From IMG/VR virus record IMGVR_UViG_3300033273_000513, positions 23,836 to 87,835 of that record: DNA of 64,000 nt. The stretch is one strand, 5' to 3'. The notes beneath the pieces were generated by a model, which ran no database searches, was not told the origin of the DNA, and was given only the letters and a program-made list of their open reading frames with translations. This DNA is from a virus. Shown here piece after piece: positions 32,146-38,127 of the stretch (positions are counted from its first letter, which is position 1; every line of letters starts with the position of its first letter). The position numbers were made by a program, and so were the translations under genes.

Positions 32146-32219
32146 CCAAAACTAAAAAAGAATGGGCTGGAACTTATGCCCGTTTTTATACCATCTTCGC
32201 TCTTCTTATTCTTCTCTAA
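32142..32219 (+). CDS. Possible tiny membrane peptide with TTG start
   Basis: A 25-residue frame from TTG at 32142, overlapping the previous stop, to TAA at 32219. It reads (M)TKTKKEWAGTYARFYTIF then ALLILL: a basic N-terminus and a hydrophobic C-terminus. The overlap fits the coupling pattern of this region, but the size and TTG start make it uncertain. Confidence 0.35.
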   Translation: MTKTKKEWAGTYARFYTIFALLILL

Positions 32220-32221
32220 TC

Positions 32222-32416
32222 ATGACTGAAACCAAAGACAACATTGTGGATCGTGATGCACTTCAAGAGGCATACATTGAGTCGATTATTGATGGCATGG
32301 ATCATAAAACAATGTACCAATATGTTTATGATAACCTGACAGATCATCTGGATAAGTATAGCGTTGATGAACTGATTACAGAGGTTGAAGATCACTATCC
32401 TGAACTGTTGGAATAG
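32222..32416 (+). CDS. Small acidic conserved cyanophage protein
   Basis: A 64-residue acidic protein taken from the ATG at 32222 (MTETKDNIVDRDALQEAY) and ending VEDHYPELLE. The pattern of MDHKTMYQYVYDNL then YSVDELITEVEDHYP is common in cyanophages. It is the last gene before the largest gene-free stretch in the window. Function unknown. Confidence 0.72.
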   Translation: MTETKDNIVDRDALQEAYIESIIDGMDHKTMYQYVYDNLTDHLDKYSVDELITEVEDHYPELLE

Positions 32417-32536
32417 TTGCTTTTATTCCAAAAATAGGGTAAAATGAGTGTAAATCAATTAAAAAAGGTTCAAAAAAATGTAAATCAGTGTTTTATCCTT
32501 ATTGAGAACTATTCTCTGGATACTACCCAATAGTAT
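32417..32536 (+). other. AT-rich gene-free leader of the 34-bp array
   Basis: No gene is visible. The stretch is A/T-rich with a repeated TGTAAATCA word (near 32450 and 32479), small hairpins GAGAA/TTCTC (32504-32516) and TACTA/TAGTA (32521-32535). Together with the array downstream it has the look of a regulatory or replication region. Confidence 0.5.
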
Positions 32537-32740
32537 GCTCAAATCTTATGAAATGTATGGCTGATGATGTGCTCAAACCTTATGAAATGTTCTCTCTAGT
32601 TCGTGTTAAAGTCTTATGAAATGTGCTGATGATTATGTGCTCAAATCTTATGAAATGTGCTGATGATTATGTGCTCAAATCTTATGAAATGTTCTCTCTA
32701 GTTCGTGTTAAAGTCTTATGAAATGTGCCAGAGTCTTGTT
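32537..32740 (+). repeat. Tandem array of six 34-bp units
   Basis: Six cores begin at 32537, 32571, 32605, 32639, 32673 and 32707, exactly 34 bp apart. The core is GCTCAAATCTTATGAAATGT (units 1, 2, 4, 5; one C change in unit 2) or GTTAAAGTCTTATGAAATGT (units 3 and 6). The 14-bp linkers are of two kinds: GCTGATGATTATGT (after units 3 and 4; a variant after unit 1) and TCTCTCTAGTTCGT (after units 2 and 5). Units 1-3 and 4-6 therefore form a 102-bp duplication. The period is not a multiple of three and every frame is broken by stops. Confidence 0.9.
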
Positions 32741-32804
32741 GTCTAAGCGCGCACGTTATCATGCCGCCGCCCAGTATAAACCACCCCGCCCAGATCTGTC
32801 AACC

Positions 32805-32821
32805 CTCAGAGCACCTCTGAG
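32805..32821 (+). terminator. Hairpin between array and element copy 5
   Basis: CTCAGAG (32805-32811) pairs perfectly with CTCTGAG (32815-32821) around CAC. No T run follows directly, so a function as terminator is uncertain. Confidence 0.45.
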
Positions 32822-32861
32822 ACACTTATAAGGCTGTCCACCATTCGTGCCAGAGCAGTCC

Positions 32862-32888
32862 TTTTCGTGTATTCTATAAGAGTCAAAG
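32862..32888 (+). promoter_or_regulatory. Repeated 27-bp operon element, copy 5
   Basis: TTTTCGTGTATTCTATAA followed by GAGTCAAAG, 13 bp before the ATG at 32901. Confidence 0.55.
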
Positions 32889-32900
32889 AAACGCAAAGCA

Positions 32901-33143
32901 ATGCAAACCGCCGCCGACAATCTGATTCAAATTGCCGCTGAGTTGAATGCTGCTGGAAAGCAGGTGAAAGTGACAGTGCTCAAACCACGCAAAGCACGTC
33001 GTTCTGAGTTGATTATGAGCAGCACAAAAGGAGTTCGCACCAACACTAATCGTCGCGGCCAAGCATACACTGGGCACGCCACTTATGCGACTCAGAGCAC
33101 TATTGAGGGTAATCGTTCTGCTTACTTCAAAACATCAGGTTGA
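32901..33143 (+). CDS. Small basic hypothetical protein
   Basis: An 80-residue basic protein starting MQTAADNLIQIAAELNAAG, with KVTVLKPRKARRSELIMSST and a Thr/Gly-rich C-terminus ending YFKTSG. The basic charge suggests nucleic-acid binding, but there is no recognised domain. It stands alone between element copy 5 and a structured noncoding stretch. Confidence 0.66.
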   Translation: MQTAADNLIQIAAELNAAGKQVKVTVLKPRKARRSELIMSSTKGVRTNTNRRGQAYTGHATYATQSTIEGNRSAYFKTSG

Positions 33144-33151
33144 GCGCTTAT

Positions 33152-33216
33152 GAGCACTCTACCATAAGCAGTTCGTGATGTCAAGGGGGGCGCAGTTGTC
33201 CCCCCTACGAGTGCTC
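33152..33216 (+). terminator. Nested inverted repeats, terminator-like or structured RNA
   Basis: The outer pair GAGCACTC (33152-33159) and GAGTGCTC (33209-33216) is perfect. It encloses the inner pair GGGGGG (33185-33190) and CCCCCC (33200-33205). A small GCGC-GAA-GCGC hairpin follows at 33251-33261. No T run follows, so a simple terminator is not certain. Confidence 0.5.
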
Positions 33217-33345
33217 GAATGAGCAGGGTTTTATGGGGGTGTTTATGTAAGCGCGAAGCGCGTATCAAAAAACGCTAACTTCCCTAACCTACAACGAACC
33301 AAAAACGCGCTCGTTATTTACTTTCATATAAAAATTTTTTGCCCC

Positions 33346-33489
33346 ATGAAAACTCTGGCCAACCTTTTACTAGGACTCTTTGCGTTCAACTATACTTCTG
33401 CGTCCCTCCGACCAAGAAACTCCAAGATTGGTCGAAGGTCAAACTATGACTCCTCTGAGTATAGGATACCGAACAATGGAGGGTTGTAG
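33346..33489 (+). CDS. Possible small exported peptide with signal-like N-terminus
   Basis: A 47-residue frame starting MKTLANLLLGLFAFNYTSAS: a lysine, a hydrophobic core and small residues resembling a signal peptide with a possible cut after TSA. The rest (LRPRNSKIGRRSNYDSSEY) is basic and polar. No good Shine-Dalgarno precedes it. It fills most of the gap before the late promoter at 33496. Real expression is uncertain. Confidence 0.45.
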   Translation: MKTLANLLLGLFAFNYTSASLRPRNSKIGRRSNYDSSEYRIPNNGGL

Positions 33490-33495
33490 ACAAAA

Positions 33496-33503
33496 ACTAA
33501 ATA
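33496..33503 (+). promoter_or_regulatory. T4-type late promoter (ACTAAATA)
   Basis: ACTAAATA lies 43 bp ahead of the ATG at 33539 and opens the virion assembly block. Confidence 0.65.
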
Positions 33504-33538
33504 TTGCAGTATGATGTTGAGGTAACCTTCACATAATT

Positions 33539-34303
33539 ATGGCTAAAGGATTCAAAGTTATTCCCAAAGAGACTGAACCAAAAGAAGAGTGGGATTACGA
33601 CGCGATCAAGGAACGAGTCAAAGGTAAGAGTATTGTATTCTGCCTACCTGGTCGTGGGTGTTCTTATATCTTTCTGAAAAATTTTGTACAACTTGCATTT
33701 GATCTTGTACAGAACGGCACACAGATTCAGATTTCCCAAGATTATAGTTCAATGGTTAACTTTGCACGATGCAAAGTACTCGGAGCGAATGTTCTGAGGG
33801 GACCGAAACAAATTCCTTGGGATGGTAAACTGAAGTATGACTATCAACTGTGGATTGATAGTGACATTGTGTTTGATACGAATAAGTTCTGGCAACTGAT
33901 TGATCTTGCGATTCCTGCAGAGGGAGAGGAGAAAGAGATTGTTGCTGGATGGTATGCAACTGAGGATGGCCACACAACATCTGTTGCACACTGGTTGGAT
34001 GAGGAAGACTTCGCAAAGAATGGTGGAGTCATGAATCATGAAACAGTGGAGAGTATCAGTCGAAAGAAGAAACCATTCATTGTAGACTACACAGGTTTTG
34101 GATGGGTACTGATCAAACACGGTGTCTTCGAACGATTGGAGTATCCATGGTTTGCACCGAAGATGCAGGTGTTCGAATCAGGGAATGTCCAAGACATGTG
34201 TGGTGAGGATGTCAGTTTCTGTCTCGATGCCAAGAAAGAAGGTATCGTGACGTGGTGCGATCCACGCATCAGAGTTGGTCACGAAAAGACGAGGGTAATC
34301 TGA
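33539..34303 (+). CDS. Glycosyltransferase-like protein (GT-A fold)
   Basis: A 254-residue protein starting MAKGFKVIPKETEPKEEWDY. KSIVFCLPGRGCSYIFLKNF begins a Rossmann-like nucleotide-sugar domain, and LWIDSDIVFD near residue 107 carries a DxD-type motif that binds metal and nucleotide sugar in GT-A glycosyltransferases. DYTGFGWVLIKHGVFERL and GEDVSFCLDAKKEG match the distal acceptor side of this family. Homologues near gp25 are common in cyanophages. The acceptor could be a virion protein or host surface glycan; not known. Confidence 0.75.
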   Translation: MAKGFKVIPKETEPKEEWDYDAIKERVKGKSIVFCLPGRGCSYIFLKNFVQLAFDLVQNGTQIQISQDYSSMVNFARCKVLGANVLRGPKQIPWDGKLKYDYQLWIDSDIVFDTNKFWQLIDLAIPAEGEEKEIVAGWYATEDGHTTSVAHWLDEEDFAKNGGVMNHETVESISRKKKPFIVDYTGFGWVLIKHGVFERLEYPWFAPKMQVFESGNVQDMCGEDVSFCLDAKKEGIVTWCDPRIRVGHEKTRVI

Positions 34304-34482
34304 TGTCTGAGAAACGTTTCAAGTTAGTGTATGAAGGGCGGGATCTCTCGACTCTTCTGAGTGAGGAAGGAAAGTTTGAAGCGATGCAAAAACTTTCGAT
34401 TTGGTTTGATGAGGGTCGTGAAGGTGCGATCGATCCTGATAAAGTAAAAGTCATTGATGTATTGGAGGAGAGTGAGTCCTGA
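34303..34482 (+). CDS. Small conserved hypothetical protein
   Basis: A 59-residue protein starting MSEKRFKLVYEGRDLSTLLS and ending VIDVLEESES. The ATG overlaps the preceding stop (CTGATG); an upstream in-frame start would lie inside the glycosyltransferase-like gene. Its stop also overlaps the next start. Function unknown. Confidence 0.7.
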   Translation: MSEKRFKLVYEGRDLSTLLSEEGKFEAMQKLSIWFDEGREGAIDPDKVKVIDVLEESES

Positions 34483-34628
34483 TGGCAAAGTCTAAAGTTG
34501 GTCTGAGTGGTGGAGTGTTTGTACAGTCTGAACCGAAAAAAACTCGACAAGGACAAGGAAAACACACATTGTATAGCGCAACCTCTCGCAATAAAGCGAA
34601 GAAACCCTATCGCGGTCAAGGCAAGTAA
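34482..34628 (+). CDS. Small basic conserved cyanophage protein
   Basis: A 48-residue very basic protein starting MAKSKVGLSGGVFVQSEPKK and ending KAKKPYRGQGK. Proteins of the pattern SEPKKTRQG.GKH...SRNKA are widespread in cyanophages next to this locus. The charge suggests binding of DNA or RNA or a place in the virion; function unknown. Confidence 0.75.
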   Translation: MAKSKVGLSGGVFVQSEPKKTRQGQGKHTLYSATSRNKAKKPYRGQGK

Positions 34629-34630
34629 TC

Positions 34631-34783
34631 ATGGATGCAGCAGTTGAAGCCTGGAACACCATGGGGTGGTTTGAGGGTGTTTTGTTTACTGGATGGATCG
34701 TTGGTTTGTATTGGGCGAAGTTGAAATTGGATCAACGTTTTTCTCGTCGAACCGTCTATCGAATTAAGATGGAAGATGATTAA
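34631..34783 (+). CDS. Small single-span membrane protein
   Basis: A 50-residue protein starting MDAAVEAWNTMGWFEGVLF. The segment FEGVLFTGWIVGLYWA is hydrophobic enough for one membrane span, followed by a basic tail ending KMEDD. It begins 2 bp after the previous stop and its stop overlaps a late-promoter-like ATTAAATA. Function unknown. Confidence 0.66.
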   Translation: MDAAVEAWNTMGWFEGVLFTGWIVGLYWAKLKLDQRFSRRTVYRIKMEDD

Positions 34784-34786
34784 ATA
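34779..34786 (+). promoter_or_regulatory. Possible late promoter (ATTAAATA)
   Basis: ATTAAATA overlaps the upstream stop and lies 29 bp ahead of the ATG at 34808. It differs from the consensus at one base. Confidence 0.45.
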
Positions 34787-34807
34787 GAAGAAGACATAAA
34801 ACTTTAT

Positions 34808-35485
34808 ATGGCTTGTTTGATTGCAAATCTTCCTTCACAGGAAGTCTGGGTTCGTAAAGAATATTTGACGGATCATCAAAGCGGTCATGGAGAGTTCGTC
34901 AAGGGCGTCTGGGTATCGGTCAAATCGATTCCTGGACGCGCTTTTTATTTTGAGACATACTTACCAGAGTATGCAGCAATGTACGATAAACTCCCCATCA
35001 GTGCGTTTGTGGCGGATCCTGAGACTCCTTCACCTGATATGAGTCTACCTAACCTACAATTCTGGAATTGTATGGATTACGGCGTCGTTTCAGTGGACAA
35101 GAAGTTCATCGGTAGTATGAACTTTGAGTGTTATACCAGAGATCATGGTAATGTCAAAGGCACATATATTTGTACGATAGATAATTATCATCATGATCCA
35201 GATTATGTGGATTGGGCTACGAGTGAAAATCCCGCAGAACACAAGTCACACAACCTGATTGAACTTGAGAATGGACAATACGCATTGTATCCAAACAATC
35301 GATTGCGTATCTATGATAACAGTTTGACACCTGAGACACCCAAGATGCCTGATTTCAAGGTATCGACTCAATATTATCAAGTTGAGAATGGATTTGATCG
35401 TCTCGGCATGGGTCGTGAGGATGAATATTTTTGGAAAACATCAAAAGAACGCCAAACGGAGGAAAAAAATGACACCGAACAATGA
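34808..35485 (+). CDS. Conserved cyanophage protein of unknown function
   Basis: A 225-residue protein starting MACLIANLPSQEVWVRKEYL, with KSIPGRAFYFETYLPEYAAMYDKLP (landmark GRAFYFETYLPEYAA), LQFWNCMDYGVVSVDK and YICTIDNYHHDPDYVDW. Its fixed place ahead of gp25 in cyanophages suggests a structural or assembly role, not demonstrated. The C-terminus (TSKERQTEEKNDTEQ) overlaps the next gene by 17 bp. Confidence 0.76.
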   Translation: MACLIANLPSQEVWVRKEYLTDHQSGHGEFVKGVWVSVKSIPGRAFYFETYLPEYAAMYDKLPISAFVADPETPSPDMSLPNLQFWNCMDYGVVSVDKKFIGSMNFECYTRDHGNVKGTYICTIDNYHHDPDYVDWATSENPAEHKSHNLIELENGQYALYPNNRLRIYDNSLTPETPKMPDFKVSTQYYQVENGFDRLGMGREDEYFWKTSKERQTEEKNDTEQ

Positions 35486-35642
35486 TTTTCTTGACAATTT
35501 AGCGAATGATCAGTATCAAAAACTGATTCAAGAAGTGTATAATGATGACATGTTGAAGAAAACGACAAAAAATAAGAACAATAACGAATTGATCGAACGA
35601 ATTGAAGAGGAAGATAGTTCGGAAGGTAAACAAGTGCTCTAA
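35469..35642 (+). CDS. Small hypothetical protein
   Basis: A 57-residue charged protein taken from the ATG at 35469 (MTPNNDFLDNLANDQYQKL), with GGAGGA just upstream as a strong ribosome site. It ends EEDSSEGKQVL. The overlap with the previous gene's end indicates coupling. Function unknown. Confidence 0.68.
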   Translation: MTPNNDFLDNLANDQYQKLIQEVYNDDMLKKTTKNKNNNELIERIEEEDSSEGKQVL

Positions 35643-35648
35643 TTTCTG

Positions 35649-35656
35649 TCTAAATA
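35649..35656 (+). promoter_or_regulatory. T4-type late promoter (TCTAAATA)
   Basis: TCTAAATA lies 35 bp ahead of the GTG start of gene 25, as expected for the start of a baseplate operon. Confidence 0.68.
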
Positions 35657-35683
35657 TAAAGAGGTTAGACCAGATTCGTATCC

Positions 35684-36082
35684 GTGGCAGGTATTTCAAG
35701 GACATTTAAAGACATTAGTTTGTCTTTTAAACGTCATCCAGTGACGAATGATATCATTTCGTTGAAAAATGAGGATGCAATTAAACGTTCAATACAGAAT
35801 ATCGTCCTGACAATGGTTGGTGAGAAAGCATTTGTGCCATATTTTGGTACAAATGTGAATGACTCTCTGTTCAACTTGAATACTTCTGTTGAAGCTGTGG
35901 GTTTGAAAGAACAAATTACCACAGCAATCAACAATTTTGAACCAAGAGTCAATAATCTGAACATTACTGTCACGGTTGATGCGGATAGTAACGACATGTA
36001 CGCAACAATTGAGTACGATATCATTGGTCTTCCTGTTCCTACTCAAGGAGTAGAGGTTCTTCTTTTCCCGGCTAGAGTATAA
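35684..36082 (+). CDS. g25: Baseplate wedge subunit gp25
   Basis: A 132-residue protein of the GPW/gp25 family with a GTG start (MAGISRTFKDISLSFKRHP). SLKNEDAIKRSIQNIVLT, GEKAFVPYFGTNV and EPRVNNLNITVTVD are standard landmarks of this baseplate wedge component, which contacts the sheath and gp6. The length is the same as T4 gp25 (132 aa). It is directly coupled to gp6 (the stop overlaps the ATG). Confidence 0.95.
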   Translation: MAGISRTFKDISLSFKRHPVTNDIISLKNEDAIKRSIQNIVLTMVGEKAFVPYFGTNVNDSLFNLNTSVEAVGLKEQITTAINNFEPRVNNLNITVTVDADSNDMYATIEYDIIGLPVPTQGVEVLLFPARV

Positions 36083-38112
36083 TGGCTTTCGGTCAATACG
36101 TAAATTTAGATTTTGATCAGATCAAAGAGTCTATTAGAGACTATTTGAGGTCGAACACGACTTTTACTGATTATGATTTTGAAGGGTCTAACCTTTCGGT
36201 GTTGATTGATGCGTTGGCATATAACACATACATCACCGCCTACAACACAAACATGGCGGCGAACGAAAGTTTTCTTGATTCTGCGACGTTAAGAGAGAAT
36301 GTTGTCTCTCTCGCACGTAATATTGGTTATGTTCCACGTTCTCGTCGTTCTGCAAGAGCGAGAATCTCATTTAGTTTGAGTGGATTGACCGAAACTGTCA
36401 CAGCCACGTTGAAAGCTGGTCTGGTTTGTAATGGTTCTGCAGCAAATACAAGTTATATTTTCTCTCTTCCCGAAGACATCACGGTAAATGTCGTCGATGG
36501 TGTCGCAAAATTCGAAAATATTGAAATTTATGAGGGATTATTCGTCACTCAGAACTTCACGACGGATTCTTCTCTCTATAATCAACGATATATTCTCAAT
36601 AATTCCTTTATTGACACTGAAACTCTTCAAGTTAAGGTCAAAACTGACGAAAATGCGAATGTCGCAGTCACTTATAAGGGTATTGACAACATTATTGGTA
36701 TCACTTCGACCTCTTCTTCGTACTTATTGCAAGAAATTGAAGATGAAAGGTACGAAGTTCTGTTTGGTGACGGAATTATCGGTAAAAAACTGTCAAATGG
36801 CAACTACGTTTCTGCAACTTACATCACGACATCAGGCCGTGAAGGAAATGGAGCGTCACAATTCAGTTTTATTGGTCGTTTGATTAATCAAGACGGTGGA
36901 AGTATTGATCCATCCGCAGTTTCTCTGGTTACGACGAACGAACCAGCACGCGATGGAGACGATATTGAGTCAATTTCGTCAATTAAGTATTACGCACCAA
37001 GAATTTACTCGTCTCAGTACCGAGCCGTGACCGCATCGGACTATGAAGGCATTCTGGCATACATTTATCCGAACATTGAGTCCGTTTCTGCGTATGGTGG
37101 AGAAGAATTAACACCTCCAAGGTTCGGAAAAGTGTTTATTTCTGCAAAACCCAGAAATGGCGACTTTTTGTCTGACTTCACCAAACGTGATTTAGTCCAA
37201 AAACTGAAAAGTTACGCTGTTGCGGGTATTGTACCCGAATTTATCGATCTGAAGTACCTTTATGTTGAACTGGACTCCTTTGTTTATTATAACACAAACT
37301 TCAGTAATGATCCAAACCAGTTGAAAACGCTTGTATCGAGCACTTTGACTCAATATTCGCGTTCCATCGATGTAAACAAGTTTGGTGGTCGATTTAAGTA
37401 TAGTAGAACACAAACTTTGATTGATGGTTCTGACGCATCTGTCACTTCCAACATCACCAGAGTCAAAATGAGAAGAAATCTCATTTCTGAACTCGGAAAA
37501 CAAGCTCAGTATGAACTTTGTTTTGGAAATCAATTCCACATTGCAGAATCTTCGTATAACATCGTTTCTACAGGATTCAAGATTGATGGAATCAATGATG
37601 TCGTCTATATGGCAGACGAAGTGATTGATAAGAAACGTGGTCGTCTGTTCTTCTTCACTTATACTGATGGTGGCACTCCAAATATCATCAAACGAAACGC
37701 CGGCACGGTCAAATATGACATCGGTGAAATTCTTATAGATACTGTAAATATTGTTTCTACAAACATTTCGAATAATGTTGTTGAAGTTCAAGCCATTCCA
37801 CATTCTAACGATGTAGTTGGTCTTAGAGACTTGTACATTAAGTTTGATATGACAAATACCAACATTACGATGGTACAAGACATTATTTCTTCTGGTGAAA
37901 ACACATCTGGTTCCAGATTCACAAGAGAGTCTAGTTATAATGTTCCAACATACGTTAGAAACTCCAAATCGCCAATTTCTAGTACTGCATTGACCACTGT
38001 GGCATCAAGTGCAACGTCAACCAGAGCGGTATCAAGTACAACCGCGTCATCTACGACATCAACGTCAACTTCAACATCAACTTCTAGCGGAACATCCAGT
38101 TCTTCCTACTAA
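36082..38112 (+). CDS. g6: Baseplate wedge subunit gp6
   Basis: A 676-residue baseplate wedge protein of the gp6/baseplate J family, starting MAFGQYVNLDFDQIKESI. Landmarks are SNLSVLIDALAYNTYITAYN, NESFLDSATLRENVVSLA, the residues VTASDYEGILAYIYPNIESV and LYVELDSFVYYN. The ring-forming gp6 dimers hold the wedges together. Unusual is a Ser/Thr-rich low-complexity tail of about 45 residues at the C-terminus (STTSTSTSTSTSSGTSSSSY). It is 16 bp ahead of the giant gp7-like gene. Confidence 0.93.
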   Translation: MAFGQYVNLDFDQIKESIRDYLRSNTTFTDYDFEGSNLSVLIDALAYNTYITAYNTNMAANESFLDSATLRENVVSLARNIGYVPRSRRSARARISFSLSGLTETVTATLKAGLVCNGSAANTSYIFSLPEDITVNVVDGVAKFENIEIYEGLFVTQNFTTDSSLYNQRYILNNSFIDTETLQVKVKTDENANVAVTYKGIDNIIGITSTSSSYLLQEIEDERYEVLFGDGIIGKKLSNGNYVSATYITTSGREGNGASQFSFIGRLINQDGGSIDPSAVSLVTTNEPARDGDDIESISSIKYYAPRIYSSQYRAVTASDYEGILAYIYPNIESVSAYGGEELTPPRFGKVFISAKPRNGDFLSDFTKRDLVQKLKSYAVAGIVPEFIDLKYLYVELDSFVYYNTNFSNDPNQLKTLVSSTLTQYSRSIDVNKFGGRFKYSRTQTLIDGSDASVTSNITRVKMRRNLISELGKQAQYELCFGNQFHIAESSYNIVSTGFKIDGINDVVYMADEVIDKKRGRLFFFTYTDGGTPNIIKRNAGTVKYDIGEILIDTVNIVSTNISNNVVEVQAIPHSNDVVGLRDLYIKFDMTNTNITMVQDIISSGENTSGSRFTRESSYNVPTYVRNSKSPISSTALTTVASSATSTRAVSSTTASSTTSTSTSTSTSSGTSSSSY

Positions 38113-38127
38113 TAGCGGAAAATATAA

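Noticed and set aside
32537-32740. CRISPR-like array
   Set aside because: The repeat-spacer unit is only 34 bp, the 14-bp linkers recur and are not unique, and no cas gene is nearby.
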